Assembly: GCF_002294985.1 (NCBI RefSeq)
Contig: NZ_NSGE01000001.1
Location: 248,001 to 312,000 of the forward strand
Origin: Mesorhizobium sp. WSM3862
GTDB lineage: Bacteria > Pseudomonadota > Alphaproteobacteria > Rhizobiales > Rhizobiaceae
DNA: 64,000 bases
Reading direction: 5' to 3'
Made by a program: the position numbers and the translations under genes. The notes below the pieces were generated by a model. The model was given only the letters and a program-made list of their open reading frames with translations, was not told where the DNA came from and did no database searches. Below are positions 26,171-35,995 of the stretch, piece by piece (positions within the stretch are counted from its first letter, which is position 1; each line of letters begins with the position of its first letter).

Positions 26171-26619
26171 CAGTAGAGCCGGATGAGCAGCGCTCCAACG
26201 AGCAGCAACACGGCGCCGGCCACGCGGCCAAGCGAGACCTCGCGCACGGCAACACCAAGGAAGCCTGCACGGTCGACCAGCATGCCGGCGATCAGTTGGC
26301 CGGCGACCAGGAAGGCCATCAGCGCCGCCGCGCCGATGCGCGGCGTGAGAATGGTGGAGAGCGTGACGTAGAATCCGCCGAGCATGCCGCCGGCGACGAA
26401 CAGCCAGGGTGCCGGCGCCTTCCAGTCGAGCGAGAGGCCCTGCAGCTTCACCACGGCGACCGCGATGATACCGAGAACGACGGCGCCCGACAGGAACGAG
26501 AAAGCGGCGGCCGCGACCGGAAGGCCGAGGCCGCGCGCCAATTGCGAGTTGATCGGCGCCTGGATGGCGATGAAGGCGCCGGACAGGATGCCGAGCAGGG
26601 ACCAGACTGCGCCCATCAT
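26170..26619 (-). CDS. DMT-superfamily membrane protein (YdcZ/DUF606 type)
   Basis: A 149-residue protein with five hydrophobic segments, a half-size member of the drug/metabolite transporter superfamily. Typical features are GALIAIQAP-like ([20 protein letters not shown]), [27 protein letters not shown] and [16 protein letters not shown]. Such half units work as pairs, and a partner may lie elsewhere. Substrate unknown. Its 3' end overlaps queA, so it may be cotranscribed with the queuosine genes, although a functional link is not evident. Confidence 0.85.
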   Translation of the reverse strand: MMGAVWSLLGILSGAFIAIQAPINSQLARGLGLPVAAAAFSFLSGAVVLGIIAVAVVKLQGLSLDWKAPAPWLFVAGGMLGGFYVTLSTILTPRIGAAALMAFLVAGQLIAGMLVDRAGFLGVAVREVSLGRVAGAVLLLVGALLIRLY

Positions 26620-26630
26620 CGTTCTATGCC

Positions 26631-27143
26631 TTACTTGACGTCGGCCGCGACCTTCAGCGACACGATCTTGTCGGGATCCTGCACCGGCTCGCCGCGCTTG
26701 ATCTTGTCGACATTCTCCATGCCTTCGATGACCTGGCCCCAGACCGTGTACTGGCGATTGAGGAAGGAGGCATCGTCGAAGCAGATGAAGAACTGCGAGT
26801 TCGCCGAGTTCGGGTTCTGCGCCCGCGCCATCGAGCAGGTGCCGCGGCCGTGATTGGCGTTGGAGAATTCGGCCTTGAGGTCCGGCTTGTCGGAGCCGCC
26901 CATGCCGGCGCGCGACGGGGCGAAGGTCGGCTTCGAGGAGTTGCCGAACTTGACGTCGCCGGTCTGCGCCATGAAGCCGTCGATGACACGGTGGAACACC
27001 ACGCCGTCATAGGCGCCCTCGCGCGCCAGTTCCTTGATGCGCGCGACGTGACCGGGCGCAAGGTCCGGATACATTTCGATGACGACCTCGCCCTTGGTCG
27101 TTTCCATGATGAGCGCGTTCTCGCGGTCCTTGATCTCAGCCAT
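26631..27143 (-). CDS. Cytoplasmic cyclophilin-type peptidyl-prolyl isomerase
   Basis: A 170-residue single-domain cyclophilin without a signal peptide. Catalytic-site landmarks are VVFHRVIDGFMAQTGD (active-site Arg), CSMARAQNPNSANSQFFICF and the substrate loop FLNRQYTVWGQV. It speeds cis-trans isomerisation of X-Pro bonds during folding. It lies 31 bp downstream of a second, exported cyclophilin and is probably in the same transcript; the pair looks like an old duplication with split compartments. Confidence 0.93.
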   Translation of the reverse strand: MAEIKDRENALIMETTKGEVVIEMYPDLAPGHVARIKELAREGAYDGVVFHRVIDGFMAQTGDVKFGNSSKPTFAPSRAGMGGSDKPDLKAEFSNANHGRGTCSMARAQNPNSANSQFFICFDDASFLNRQYTVWGQVIEGMENVDKIKRGEPVQDPDKIVSLKVAADVK

Positions 27144-27174
27144 TGTCAGAAAATCCTTTTTGAAAATCGAGCAG

Positions 27175-27765
27175 TTACTTGTTGTCGGCAGCGATGCGGA
27201 CTTTGATCATGCGGTCCGGGTCCTTGACCGTGCCGTTGTCCGCCTCATCGCCCTTCTTGATCTTGTCCACCAGATCCATGCCGCTCTCCACCTTGCCGAC
27301 AATGGTGTACTGCCCGTCGAGGTTCGGCGCGGGCGCGAACATGATGAAGAACTGGGAATTGGCCGAGTTCGGGTCCTGTGAGCGGGCCATGCCGACCACG
27401 CCGCGGGTGAATTGCTCGGTCTGCGAGAACTCGGCAGGCAGATCGGGAAGGTCGGATCCGCCCGTGCCGACAGCCTCGGGATTGAAACCCTTCTTCATGT
27501 TGCCGAACTTGACGTCGCCGGTCTGGGCCATGAAGCCGTCGATGACGCGATGGAAGGCGACATTGTCATAGGCGCCCTCGCGCACCAGCTTCTTGATCTG
27601 CGCCACATGCTTCGGCGCCAGATCGGAACGCAGCGCGACGGTCACGTCACCGTCCTTCAGCGTGATGATCATGGTGTTTTCCTTGTCGGCTGCCGAGGCC
27701 GGCAAGGACGCCGCCAAAACGCCGGCAAGCACGACAAGCAACGAAGCAAGCTTTTTCAGCTGCAT
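27175..27765 (-). CDS. Periplasmic cyclophilin-type peptidyl-prolyl isomerase
   Basis: A 196-residue cyclophilin with a signal peptide (MQLKKLASLLVVLAGVLAAS, cleavage near ASA-A). The catalytic domain keeps VAFHRVIDGFMAQTGD, MARSQDPNSANSQFFIMFAP and GQYTIVGKV. The start is the ATG at 27765, which has GGAG upstream and makes the signal sequence begin correctly; the frame to 27840 would hide it. It probably assists folding of exported proteins. Confidence 0.92.
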   Translation of the reverse strand: MQLKKLASLLVVLAGVLAASLPASAADKENTMIITLKDGDVTVALRSDLAPKHVAQIKKLVREGAYDNVAFHRVIDGFMAQTGDVKFGNMKKGFNPEAVGTGGSDLPDLPAEFSQTEQFTRGVVGMARSQDPNSANSQFFIMFAPAPNLDGQYTIVGKVESGMDLVDKIKKGDEADNGTVKDPDRMIKVRIAADNK

Positions 27766-27839
27766 GAGGTTCTCCGAAAGTCTTTGTTTGGGTGCATCTC
27801 GTTGCCCCAAAACCGGGATCCACCTTTGGGCGACATGCA

Positions 27840-28340
27840 CTATTTCGCGAATTTGGCAGTGAGGGCGCCTGCGACCGCCGCCGGCACGAACGGGCGGATG
27901 TCGCCGCCCATCGACGCAATCTGGCGGACAAGTGTGGCGGTAATGGTGCGCACAGACGGGCTGGCCGGCAGGAAAACCGTCTGCAGCTCCGGCGCCATGG
28001 TCTCGTTCATGCCCGCCATCTGCATCTCATAGTCGAGATCGGTGCCGTCGCGCAGGCCGCGGATGATGATCGAGGCGCCATGCTTCCTGGCGGCGTCGAT
28101 GACCAGCCCATCGAAGGAGACGACCTTGATGCGGTCGCTGTCGCGGCCGAATTCCGCCTTGGTCGCGGCCTCGATCAGCTTCACGCGTTCCTCGAAGGAA
28201 AACAGCGGCGTCTTGCCGGGATGAATGCCGATTGCAGCGTAGACGGTGTCGGCCACTGCAAGCGAAGCCTTCAACACGTCGAGGTGACCATTGGTCAGCG
28301 GGTCGAAGGAGCCGGCGTAAAGGGCGGTGCGTTCGGTCAT
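27840..28340 (-). CDS. coaD: Phosphopantetheine adenylyltransferase
   Basis: Fourth step of coenzyme A synthesis: joins ATP and 4'-phosphopantetheine to give dephospho-CoA. The 166-residue nucleotidyltransferase fold carries the HxGH-type motif in [12 protein letters not shown]. Family residues [20 protein letters not shown] and the ISSTLVR-like region ([15 protein letters not shown]) follow, the latter with Thr where many homologs have Ser. It stands 75 bp upstream of the exported cyclophilin and may be the operon head. Confidence 0.95.
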   Translation of the reverse strand: MTERTALYAGSFDPLTNGHLDVLKASLAVADTVYAAIGIHPGKTPLFSFEERVKLIEAATKAEFGRDSDRIKVVSFDGLVIDAARKHGASIIIRGLRDGTDLDYEMQMAGMNETMAPELQTVFLPASPSVRTITATLVRQIASMGGDIRPFVPAAVAGALTAKFAK

Positions 28341-28533
28341 GGCAGGCTTCTAGCGAGCCTCTCCGACAAAGGCAAATCCCATTGCTGCGCCCGGTCGTGA
28401 ACCTTTTCACGGACGTCAACGACAGACGAATGCGACAATCACGAACGCTTCACGCAGCATTCACCAGCTTGCCGCTTCAGGAGATGAAACCAAAGCACCA
28501 TCTTTATCGTTGTGATCGCAGGAGAACACGCAA

Positions 28534-28686
28534 ATGCTGATCTACATGCTTGCCACTGCAATGACCATCGTGATGCTGATCGCCACCGCATTCGGGTTGC
28601 ACCAGGAAGCGGCGCGGGTGCGCATCAAGACCAACACCAAGCGGCTCGATGGCTTCGTAGGCCGCAACCTGTACCACCGCCGCTGA
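28534..28686 (+). CDS. 50-residue membrane-anchored small protein
   Basis: A small frame with AGGAGAAC 8 bp upstream of its ATG. It reads MLIYMLATAMTIVMLIATAF as one N-terminal membrane helix, then a basic amphipathic tail ending GRNLYHRR. Codon use is like that of real genes here, and a strong terminator follows 17 bp after the stop. I do not know a named family. It points toward gyrA, which converges on it. Confidence 0.65.
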   Translation: MLIYMLATAMTIVMLIATAFGLHQEAARVRIKTNTKRLDGFVGRNLYHRR

Positions 28687-28702
28687 CTTCCAGCCATGAT
28701 CG

Positions 28703-28722
28703 CACCGGCCCAAGGGCCGGTG
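28703..28722. terminator. Terminator between the small ORF and gyrA
   Basis: A nearly loop-less perfect inverted repeat CACCGGCCC-AA-GGGCCGGTG. It lies between two converging genes and can serve both, although the flanking T runs are short. Confidence 0.6.
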
Positions 28723-28735
28723 GCGCGCAGTAAGG

Positions 28736-31531
28736 CTATTCGGGATTTCCCTCGCCCGAATCTTCTGCAGTGTCGGCTTCACCCGAAGGCGCTTCCTCGG
28801 CTTCCTCGTCCGACTGCGGCTCCGAAATCCGCTCGACCGACACCACCTTCTCACCTTCGGCGGTGTTGAAGATGGTCACCCCCTTGGTGGCACGGCTGGC
28901 GAAGCGGATGCCATCGATGGGCACGCGGATGACGGTCCCGCCATCCGATACCAGCATGATCTGATCGTCGTTGCCGACCGGGAAGGTCGCGACCAGCCGG
29001 CCGATCTCGGCCACTTTCGAGACATCCGTGGCGCGGATGCCCTTGCCGCCGCGACCCGTCAGGCGGAAATCATAGGACGAGGAACGCTTGCCGTAGCCGT
29101 ATTCGGTCACCGTCAGCACAAGCTGCTCGTGCATCTTGAGGAATTCGTAGCGCTCGTCGGAAAGCTCGGCTTCCTCGCCGATCTCCTCATTGGTCAGCGC
29201 GATCTCTTCCTCCTCGGCTGCAGCGCCGGCGGCAAGCCGACGCTCGGATGCCGCACGCTTGAGATAGGCCGCGCGCTCAGCCGGTGAAGCATCGACATGT
29301 TCGATCACCGACATCGAGATCACGCGGTCGGTTTCGGCCATGGCGATGCCGCGCACGCCGACGGAATTGCGGCTCTGGAAGACGCGCACATCGGAGACCG
29401 AGAAGCGGATGCACTGGCCGGAATTCGCCGTCAGCAGCACGTCGTCACTGTCCGTGCAGGTCTCGACGCCGAGGATCTCGTCGCCTTCTTCCTCCAGCTT
29501 CATAGCGATCTTGCCGTTGCGGTTGACCTGGACGAAGTCGGACAGTTTGTTGCGTCGCACGGTGCCGCGCGTGGTTGCGAACATCACGTCGAGCTCGCCC
29601 CAGCTCGTCTCGTCCTCCGGCAGCGGCATGATGGTGGTGATGCGCTCGCCCTGCTCGAGCGGCAGCATGTTGATCAGCGCCTTGCCGCGCGACTGTGGGT
29701 TGCCGACCGGCAGGCGCCAGACCTTTTCCTTGTAGACGATGCCGCGCGAGGAGAAGAACAGCACCGGCGTATGCGTGTTGGCGACGAATAGCCGGGTGAC
29801 GAAATCCTCTTCCTTGGTCGACATGCCGGAGCGGCCCTTGCCGCCGCGACGCTGCGCCCGGTAGAGCGACAGCGGCACGCGCTTGATGTAGCCGGAATGG
29901 CTGACCGTGACGACCATGTCCTCGCGCTGGATCAGGTCTTCGTCTTCCATGTCCGCCCCGCCCTCGGCGAGTTCCGTGCGGCGCGGCGTGCCGAACTCGT
30001 CGCGGACGGCGATCAGCTCATCCTTGACGATCTGCTGGATGCGCGCGCGAGAAGACAAGATGTCAAGGTAATCAAGGATTTCAGCGCCGATCTTGTTCAA
30101 CTCGTCGGCGATCTCGTCGCGGCCGAGCGCGGTCAGGCGCTGCAGGCGCAGGTCGAGGATGGCGCGGGCCTGCTCCTCGGATAGATTGTAGGTGCCGTCC
30201 TCGTTGATGCGGTGGCGCGGATCATCGATCAGCTGGATCAGCGGAGCGACGTCGTGCGATGGCCAGCGCCGTTCCATCAACTGCTCGCGCGCCGTCTGCG
30301 GATCTGGCGCGGTGCGGATCAGCTTGATCACCTCATCGATGTTGGCGACGGCGATGGCGAGACCGACCAGCACATGGGCGCGCTCGCGCGCCTTGCGCAG
30401 AAGATATTTCGTGCGCCGGCTGATAACCTCCTCGCGGAAGCCGACAAAGGCCTTCAGCATGTCGATCAGCGTCAGCACTTCCGGCTTGCCGCCGTTCAGC
30501 GCGACCATATTGGCGCCGAACGAGGTCTGCAGCGGCGTGAAGCGGTAAAGCTGGTTCAAAATGACGTCGGCGACGGCCTCGCGCTTGAGCTCGACGACGA
30601 CACGGTAGCCCTGGCGGTCGCTCTCGTCGCGGATGTCGGAGATGCCCTCGATGCGCTTTTCGCGCACGAGTTCGGCCATCTTCTCGATCATCGCCGCCTT
30701 GTTCACCTGATAGGGAATCTCGGTGATGATGATCGATTCACGGTCGTTGCCGCGCGCCTCGATGTTGACGCGGCCGCGCATGACGATCGAGCCGCGGCCC
30801 GTCGAATAGGCATTGTAGATGCCGGAGCGGCCAAGCACGATGCCGCCGGTCGGGAAATCCGGACCGGGCACGATCTCCATCAGCGCAGGCAGGTCGATCG
30901 CCGGATTGTCGATGATGGCGATGGCGCCGTTGCAGACTTCGGCCAGATTGTGCGGCGGGATGTTGGTGGCCATGCCGACAGCGATGCCGCCCGAGCCGTT
31001 GACGAGCAGGTTCGGGAAGCGGGCCGGCAGCACCTTGGGCTCGGTGGCGGAGGCGTCGTAAGTGTCCTGGAAATCGACGGTTTCCTTGTCAATGTCCTCC
31101 AGCAGCTCATGCGCAACCTTGGTCAGCCGGGACTCGGTGTAGCGCATCGCCGCCGGTGGGTCGCCGTCGATCGAGCCGAAATTGCCCTGACCGTCGATCA
31201 GGGGCACGCGCAGCGACCAATCCTGGGCCATGCGCACCAGCGCGTCATAGATCGAGGCATCGCCATGCGGATGGTATTTACCCATCACGTCGGCGACCGG
31301 GCGCGCCGACTTCACATATTTGCGGTTCCAGTGGTAGCCGCTCTCATGCGAGGCATAGAGGATGCGGCGGTGCACCGGCTTCAGGCCGTCGCGCACGTCG
31401 GGCAGCGCCCGACTGACGATCACGCTCATGGCGTAATCGAGATAGGAGCGCTGCATCTCCTCGATGATCGAAATCGGCTCGATGCCGGTGGGGCCGCCCT
31501 CCGGCCCGCGCGGTGTCTTCTGGTCGGTCAA
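28736..31531 (-). CDS. gyrA: DNA gyrase subunit A
   Basis: Breaks and rejoins DNA to introduce negative supercoils, together with GyrB (not in this window). The 931-residue protein has the catalytic tyrosine in PAAMRYTES (Y131) and the quinolone region [17 protein letters not shown]. Here Ala92 stands where E. coli has Ser83, while Asp96 (Asp87 equivalent) is kept. The C-terminal beta-pinwheel includes the GyrA box-like segment [12 protein letters not shown], and the tail is acidic. The start reads as TTG with a weak ribosome site. No other start is better placed relative to the conserved [18 protein letters not shown]. Confidence 0.97.
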   Translation of the reverse strand: MTDQKTPRGPEGGPTGIEPISIIEEMQRSYLDYAMSVIVSRALPDVRDGLKPVHRRILYASHESGYHWNRKYVKSARPVADVMGKYHPHGDASIYDALVRMAQDWSLRVPLIDGQGNFGSIDGDPPAAMRYTESRLTKVAHELLEDIDKETVDFQDTYDASATEPKVLPARFPNLLVNGSGGIAVGMATNIPPHNLAEVCNGAIAIIDNPAIDLPALMEIVPGPDFPTGGIVLGRSGIYNAYSTGRGSIVMRGRVNIEARGNDRESIIITEIPYQVNKAAMIEKMAELVREKRIEGISDIRDESDRQGYRVVVELKREAVADVILNQLYRFTPLQTSFGANMVALNGGKPEVLTLIDMLKAFVGFREEVISRRTKYLLRKARERAHVLVGLAIAVANIDEVIKLIRTAPDPQTAREQLMERRWPSHDVAPLIQLIDDPRHRINEDGTYNLSEEQARAILDLRLQRLTALGRDEIADELNKIGAEILDYLDILSSRARIQQIVKDELIAVRDEFGTPRRTELAEGGADMEDEDLIQREDMVVTVSHSGYIKRVPLSLYRAQRRGGKGRSGMSTKEEDFVTRLFVANTHTPVLFFSSRGIVYKEKVWRLPVGNPQSRGKALINMLPLEQGERITTIMPLPEDETSWGELDVMFATTRGTVRRNKLSDFVQVNRNGKIAMKLEEEGDEILGVETCTDSDDVLLTANSGQCIRFSVSDVRVFQSRNSVGVRGIAMAETDRVISMSVIEHVDASPAERAAYLKRAASERRLAAGAAAEEEEIALTNEEIGEEAELSDERYEFLKMHEQLVLTVTEYGYGKRSSSYDFRLTGRGGKGIRATDVSKVAEIGRLVATFPVGNDDQIMLVSDGGTVIRVPIDGIRFASRATKGVTIFNTAEGEKVVSVERISEPQSDEEAEEAPSGEADTAEDSGEGNPE

Positions 31532-31718
31532 ATCAGGTCACAATCCAGTCGGGAATCACTCGCCGCTTATATAGGAAGCCGGGCTGAAACTCCAATGGCT
31601 ACGACACTTTTCCAAAGACAATTTCGGCGGCAATTTCAAATGGATACCGCTGATTGCGACGATATGGCCGAAGCCACACTTTGAGCTCGCAGGCCAAGTC
31701 GATCTCGAACGGCCTTGG

Positions 31719-32555
31719 CTAATGCCCGCGTCCGCCCGCCCGTTTGCAGCGGTAGGCGCCGGGCGCTTCTCCCATCTCGCGCCGGAACCTCCGGTTGAAG
31801 GTCGAAAGGTCGTTGAAGCCGGCATCGAAAGCAATTGTCGAGATCGCTTCGTTCGACGCGCACAGCCGCACCGCGGCCCGATGCAGCCTGGTCCTCAACA
31901 GGAACTGATAGGGCGTCATGCCGGCGACATGACGGAACGTGCGCAGGAAATGATACGGGCTGGTCGCCGTGCCGTCGGCGAGTTCGGTCAGCGAAAGCGG
32001 GCGATCGGCGTTGAGCTCGATCAAACGCACCGCCTCGGCTACGCGTTTCTGGTCGCGGGGGCTGGGTGTCCGGGCAACCTCGGACGAATTGGCCGCAGCC
32101 CCGACCACCGCGCAGGCAATGCGCAGACCGAGTTCCTCGAACGCCTCGCCGTCGCCCGTTTGCTGCGCCGCCTCCGCTTGCGCCAGCAACGGCGCCAGCA
32201 CCGGCAAGGGCGGCAGGCGTGGGTCGGCAAAGCCGAGCCGGCTTGCGCCCGGCACATCGGCGACGACGCGCTCCATATAGGCCGGCGAAAAATGGAAGGA
32301 GAGGCAGCGGTCGCCCGCGCCGTGCTCGTGGCCGCACTCGTAGCAGGCGCCCGGATTGCCGAGCAGGATGGCGCCTGGAGCAAGCATTGCCGTGCCCTGG
32401 CGCGTCCGGTAGCGGAACGTGCCCCTGGTCACGGCGGCGACGCAGAAACCGCGATGCTGTTCTTCAAACGGGCGGTCGCCGGCGCGAGCCGTGCAGATCA
32501 CGTCGGATACCTGCCAGCCATGCCCTGAGGCCAGGTTTTTCTCAGTCGTCGCCAT
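31719..32555 (-). CDS. AraC-family transcriptional regulator
   Basis: A 278-residue regulator. An N-terminal cupin-like sensor (residues 10-110, with GAILLGNPGACYECGHEHG) is followed by two helix-turn-helix units (SLTELADGTATSPYHFLRTF and ISTIAFDAGFNDLSTFNRRF) and the conserved GEAPGAYR end. The histidine/cysteine cluster CGHEHGAGDRC suggests metal or small-molecule sensing, but no ligand is known. It is divergent from a conserved hypothetical gene at 32641, a likely target. The start at MATTEKN avoids an implausible basic extension. Confidence 0.88.
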   Translation of the reverse strand: MATTEKNLASGHGWQVSDVICTARAGDRPFEEQHRGFCVAAVTRGTFRYRTRQGTAMLAPGAILLGNPGACYECGHEHGAGDRCLSFHFSPAYMERVVADVPGASRLGFADPRLPPLPVLAPLLAQAEAAQQTGDGEAFEELGLRIACAVVGAAANSSEVARTPSPRDQKRVAEAVRLIELNADRPLSLTELADGTATSPYHFLRTFRHVAGMTPYQFLLRTRLHRAAVRLCASNEAISTIAFDAGFNDLSTFNRRFRREMGEAPGAYRCKRAGGRGH

Positions 32556-32640
32556 CGCCGAAAAATAGCAATTTTTCCCAAGCCCAGAACCCCGCCATGC
32601 CCCTATTGCTCCGCCTCTCCTGACAAACGAGGCAGCAACC

Positions 32641-33171
32641 ATGACCGATCCCTTTGCCGAAGCCCTGCACAGCGACGCTCCCAATCCGGATCTCGCCGAA
32701 AAGCTGAAACTCTACGGCCGTTTCATCGGCGCCTGGACGTTCGACGCCACGCGCACGCTGGAGGACGGCACCAGGCTAACCGGGCGCGGCGAGGTGCATT
32801 TCGGCTGGGTTCTGGAGGGCAAGGCGGTCCAGGACGTCTGGATCCTGCCGGCGCGGAATGCCGGGGTGCAAGCCTCTCTCGGGCCATGGACCTTCTACGG
32901 CATGACGTTGCGCGTCTACGACCCCGGTGCGGACGCCTGGCATATCTTCTGGAGCGATCCGCGCAACCAGTATTACAGCCGCCAGCTCGGCCGCGCCGAA
33001 GGCGACACGATCGTGCAGATCGGCGCCGACGGCACCGGCTCCTCGGTGCGCTGGAGCTTTTCGCACATCACCGAGAACGCCTTCCGCTGGCTTGGCGAGC
33101 GTTCGCATGACGGCGGCAAAACCTGGCGCATGGAGGTCGAGTTCCTGGCGCGGCGCTCGACTCCAGCCTGA
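32641..33171 (+). CDS. Conserved hypothetical protein, lipocalin-like
   Basis: A 176-residue soluble protein without a signal peptide. The sequence (KLYGRFIGAWTFDATRTLED, GEVHFGWVLEGKAVQDVWIL, TLRVYDPGADAWHIFWSDP, SSVRWSFSHITENAFRWLGE) is beta-rich and resembles DUF1579-type proteins, which have a calycin-like barrel. Its function is unknown. It is transcribed away from the AraC gene 85 bp away and followed at 33 bp by a VOC gene, so the two enzymatic-looking genes may form an AraC-controlled unit. Confidence 0.75.
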   Translation: MTDPFAEALHSDAPNPDLAEKLKLYGRFIGAWTFDATRTLEDGTRLTGRGEVHFGWVLEGKAVQDVWILPARNAGVQASLGPWTFYGMTLRVYDPGADAWHIFWSDPRNQYYSRQLGRAEGDTIVQIGADGTGSSVRWSFSHITENAFRWLGERSHDGGKTWRMEVEFLARRSTPA

Positions 33172-33203
33172 CCGATCAACCACCTGTAATCATGGAGAAA
33201 ACG

Positions 33204-33581
33204 ATGCTTGACCATATCTCGATCGGCGTCCGCGACTGCGACGCCTCGAAACGGTTCTACGACGCCGCTTTGGAGCCCCTCGGCTACTCGTGCCTCAGCC
33301 AGTCACCCGGCTCGCTCGGCTACGGCGCCAAGACCGTAGAACTCTGGGTCAACGAGGCCGGCCGGCCGGTCCCGGCCGACGCGCACTCCGGCCTGCATTT
33401 CTGCTTTGCCGCACCGACACGCGCCGGCGTCGACGCTTTCCATGCGGCGGCCTTGCTTGCGGGTGGCAAGGACAATGGCCGGCCCGGCCTGCGCGCCGCC
33501 TATGGCGACAACTACTATGCCGCCTTCGTAATCGACCCCGACGGCTACCGGCTCGAGGCTTATTGCAGCAAAGCTGAATAG
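33204..33581 (+). CDS. VOC-superfamily (glyoxalase/bleomycin-resistance fold) protein
   Basis: A 125-residue single VOC module pair (MLDHISIGVRDCDASKRFYD, then HSGLHFCFAAPTRAGVDAF and FVIDPDGYRLEAYCSK). A metal-site histidine is present at LDHI, as are the HxGLHF His and the terminal Glu of RLEAY. Members act as glyoxalases, ring-cleaving dioxygenases or antibiotic binders, so no substrate is assigned. The ATG at 33204 is preceded by GGAGAAAACG. Confidence 0.85.
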   Translation: MLDHISIGVRDCDASKRFYDAALEPLGYSCLSQSPGSLGYGAKTVELWVNEAGRPVPADAHSGLHFCFAAPTRAGVDAFHAAALLAGGKDNGRPGLRAAYGDNYYAAFVIDPDGYRLEAYCSKAE

Positions 33582-33672
33582 CCGGCTGAAATCCTCCCGT
33601 CCTGTTCCCACCGCTCCCGCTTTGCTCTACGAATGCAGGGCTTGGGCTTCGCCAGGCGGGAGGGGACCAGCG

Positions 33673-34302
33673 ATGCCGAGCTTCGACACCCTGTTCAACG
33701 CCTTCGTCACCATCCTGGTGACCATCGATCCGCCCGGGCTGGCACCGCTCTTCCTCGCCGTCACGCGTGGCATGAACCGGGACGAGCGCCAGCAGGTCTC
33801 GGTGCGAGCTTCGGTGATCGGCTTTCTGGTGATGGCGTTGTTCGCCGTAGCCGGCGCGTCGATCCTGTCGGTGTTCGGCATCACGCTGCCGGCCTTCCGC
33901 GTCGCCGGCGGCTTCCTGCTTTTCTTCATCGCCTTCGAAATGGTGTTCGAGCGCCGTCAGGACCGCAAGGAGAAGATCGGCGACGTCGCCATCACCAAGG
34001 ACATGATCCACAACATCGCCGCCTTTCCGCTGGCGATCCCGCTGATCGCCGGTCCCGGCGCGATATCGGCGACAGTGCTGCTGTCAGGACACTTCGAGGG
34101 CTTTGCCGCGCAAGCGGCGCTGGTCGGCATCATCGCGATCTGTCTTGTGCTCACCTTTCTGGTGTTCGTGCTGGCAGAGCGCATCGACCGCATCCTCGGC
34201 CAGACTGGCCGCTCGATCCTGACGAGGCTGCTCGGCGTCATCCTGGCGGCGCTTGCGGTGCAGTTCGTCGCCGACGGCGTCAGGGCGCTGATGGCTGCCT
34301 GA
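33673..34302 (+). CDS. MarC-family integral membrane protein
   Basis: A 209-residue protein with six hydrophobic segments. MarC landmarks are TILVTIDPPGLAPLFLAVT, FRVAGGFLLFFIAFEMVF and AIPLIAGPGAISATVLL. The family was once thought to confer multiple antibiotic resistance, but that was later withdrawn; its transport role is unknown. The start at 33673 has GGAGGGG nearby, and the frame above it is filler. It is convergent with the OsmC gene. Confidence 0.9.
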   Translation: MPSFDTLFNAFVTILVTIDPPGLAPLFLAVTRGMNRDERQQVSVRASVIGFLVMALFAVAGASILSVFGITLPAFRVAGGFLLFFIAFEMVFERRQDRKEKIGDVAITKDMIHNIAAFPLAIPLIAGPGAISATVLLSGHFEGFAAQAALVGIIAICLVLTFLVFVLAERIDRILGQTGRSILTRLLGVILAALAVQFVADGVRALMAA

Positions 34303-34319
34303 GCAGCATCCCTACTGCC

Positions 34320-34745
34320 TTATTTCACTGCTGTATCGACCACCTCGAAATCATGCGTGACGGCCGCCGTCTTGGCCATCATGGCGGTGGCCGAGCAGTA
34401 TTTCTCGATCGACAGGTCGATCGCCCTTTTCACCTTGTCGCGCGACAGCGCGCGACCCTTGACGATGAAATGCATGTGGATGCGGGTGAAGACGCGCGGT
34501 TCCGTCTCGGCACGATCCGCGTCCAGCTCGACCACGCAGTCCTCGACCGCCTCGCGACCTTTTTCGAGGATATGGACCACGTCGTAGGCCGAGCAGCCGC
34601 CGGTGCCGATCAGCACCAGCTCCATTGGGCTCGGCCCTGGCGTCCGGCCTTCCGGCCCATGCGCCGTGCCCAGCACGACTTTGTGACCGCTGCCGGACTC
34701 GCCGACAAAGGTGCGTTCCTCAACCCATTTGACGCGTGCTTTCAC
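34320..34745 (-). CDS. OsmC/Ohr-family protein
   Basis: A 141-residue OsmC-fold protein. Peroxidase-type cysteines of the family are seen as TGGCSAYDVVHIL (Cys near residue 51) and EKYCSATAMMAKTA (Cys near 118), with the Glu of SPMELVLIG. Such proteins reduce organic peroxides using a dithiol; this YhfA-like branch is less well studied. The start is taken as a GTG at 34745 because AAGGAAG lies upstream and the longer frame is unstructured. Confidence 0.85.
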   Translation of the reverse strand: MKARVKWVEERTFVGESGSGHKVVLGTAHGPEGRTPGPSPMELVLIGTGGCSAYDVVHILEKGREAVEDCVVELDADRAETEPRVFTRIHMHFIVKGRALSRDKVKRAIDLSIEKYCSATAMMAKTAAVTHDFEVVDTAVK

Positions 34746-34849
34746 GATGATCTTCCTTAGACGCTGCTTTGCAAGCGGACTATCGCCGCAACTATCAACT
34801 ATAGGCAATTCCCGACGGAAAACCGCGACGCACTTTCGCTGGAAATTGT

Positions 34850-35248
34850 TTATTGGCCGAATACGACCGTGTGCATGATGCGGCCGGGCACCAACGTGAA
34901 GATGCCGGCGCCGATCAGCGCAAATAGGTAGAGCTTGATCATGGCGCTGCGATGCGCGGCCACTTTATGGGTGTGCGCATACCAGACCGCCAGCGGGGCG
35001 GTGACAACCACCAGGATCGACAGGATGTGGATCGGGCTGAACGGCCCGATCAGGCGTATCTGCTGGATCCAGAAGCTCGAGACGGCGACGACCAGCATCA
35101 GCGCGGCCCAGGCATAGCCCAAGACGCGGTGGCGTGTCGTGCCTTTCGGCAATGCCAGTTGCGCCCCGCCTATCGCCAGCGCGGCGAAGGCGGCGAACGC
35201 GTGCCATGGAATGGGAGGAGGCGCTGTCAGCAACGGTCCGAGCGACAT
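34850..35248 (-). CDS. DUF2306 membrane protein
   Basis: A 132-residue protein with four hydrophobic segments. DUF2306 features are HAFAAFAALAIGGAQLALPK, TTRHRVLGYAWAALML, GPFSPIHILSILV and AHRSAMIKLYLFALIGAGIF, with histidines near the membrane (HRVLGY, HILS, AHTHKVAAHR). Related membrane proteins bind heme or metal, but that is not shown here. It is 34 bp downstream of ssb on the same strand. Confidence 0.85.
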   Translation of the reverse strand: MSLGPLLTAPPPIPWHAFAAFAALAIGGAQLALPKGTTRHRVLGYAWAALMLVVAVSSFWIQQIRLIGPFSPIHILSILVVVTAPLAVWYAHTHKVAAHRSAMIKLYLFALIGAGIFTLVPGRIMHTVVFGQ

Positions 35249-35282
35249 CGCGCCTTCCCCTCAAACGACGATTGCGAGACCT

Positions 35283-35801
35283 TCAGAACGGAATCTCGTC
35301 ATCCAGCTCGCGCGACGAACCACCGCCACCGCCCCTGGAACCGCCACCGCCGCCACGGCTGAAGCCTTCGTTCGGGCCCGACTGGCCGAAATCGGAACCC
35401 CGGCTGTTGCCGCCGCCGGCATAACTGCCGACCTGGCCGCCGCCTTCGCCGCGCGCGTCGAGCATCTGCAGCTCGCCACGGAATTTCTGCAGTACGACCT
35501 CGGTCGTGTAGCGATCGTTGCCGGTCTGGTCCTGCCATTTGCGCGTCTGCAGCTGGCCCTCGACATAGACCTTCATGCCCTTCTTCAAATACTGCTCCGC
35601 CACCTTGGCGAGCTGGTCGTTGAAGATGACGACATTGTGCCACTCCGTCTTTTCCTTGCGCTCCCCGGAATTCTTGTCGCGCCAGCTTTCCGACGTGGCG
35701 ATGCGGATGTTGACGACCGGGTCGCCCGAATTCAGGCGGCGGATTTCAGGGTCCGCCCCGAGATTGCCGACCAGAATGACCTTGTTGACGCTACCCGCCA
35801 T
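35283..35801 (-). CDS. ssb: Single-stranded DNA-binding protein
   Basis: A 172-residue SSB. The OB fold occupies residues 1-110 ([20 protein letters not shown], then [15 protein letters not shown] and [15 protein letters not shown]). A long Gly/Arg/Ser-rich linker follows, and the acidic DDEIPF tip recruits repair and replication partners. A perfect alphaproteobacterial SOS box lies about 100 bp upstream, so it is probably induced by DNA damage as well as made constitutively. Confidence 0.97.
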   Translation of the reverse strand: MAGSVNKVILVGNLGADPEIRRLNSGDPVVNIRIATSESWRDKNSGERKEKTEWHNVVIFNDQLAKVAEQYLKKGMKVYVEGQLQTRKWQDQTGNDRYTTEVVLQKFRGELQMLDARGEGGGQVGSYAGGGNSRGSDFGQSGPNEGFSRGGGGGSRGGGGGSSRELDDEIPF

Positions 35802-35902
35802 CGTACTTCTCCGCGCTCATCCGAAACAAATTTTAAGTCGCTCACCTTACAGCCTGCGGTTCGCCCATGCCCGCGAAGGCTGGCTTTTCCCACAAGGTTT
35901 TT

Positions 35903-35917
35903 GTTCTCTTTTCGTTC
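35903..35917. promoter_or_regulatory. LexA (SOS) box upstream of ssb
   Basis: GTTC-TCTTTTC-GTTC exactly matches the alphaproteobacterial LexA consensus GTTC-N7-GTTC. It is 102 bp upstream of the ssb start in the 194-bp divergent gap with a cupin gene. The same perfect motif precedes uvrA at 38787. Confidence 0.8.
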
Positions 35918-35995
35918 TAGTCTTGACCGCTGTTTCTGTCAAGGAATGTCAGCAACAGGTAGTATTCCTGAGCAGGAAACAAAGGGGACATCGGA

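Noticed and set aside
26631..27765. Tandem cyclophilins as a recent duplication of interest
   Set aside because: They differ clearly in sequence and compartment, and the pairing is common in this group.
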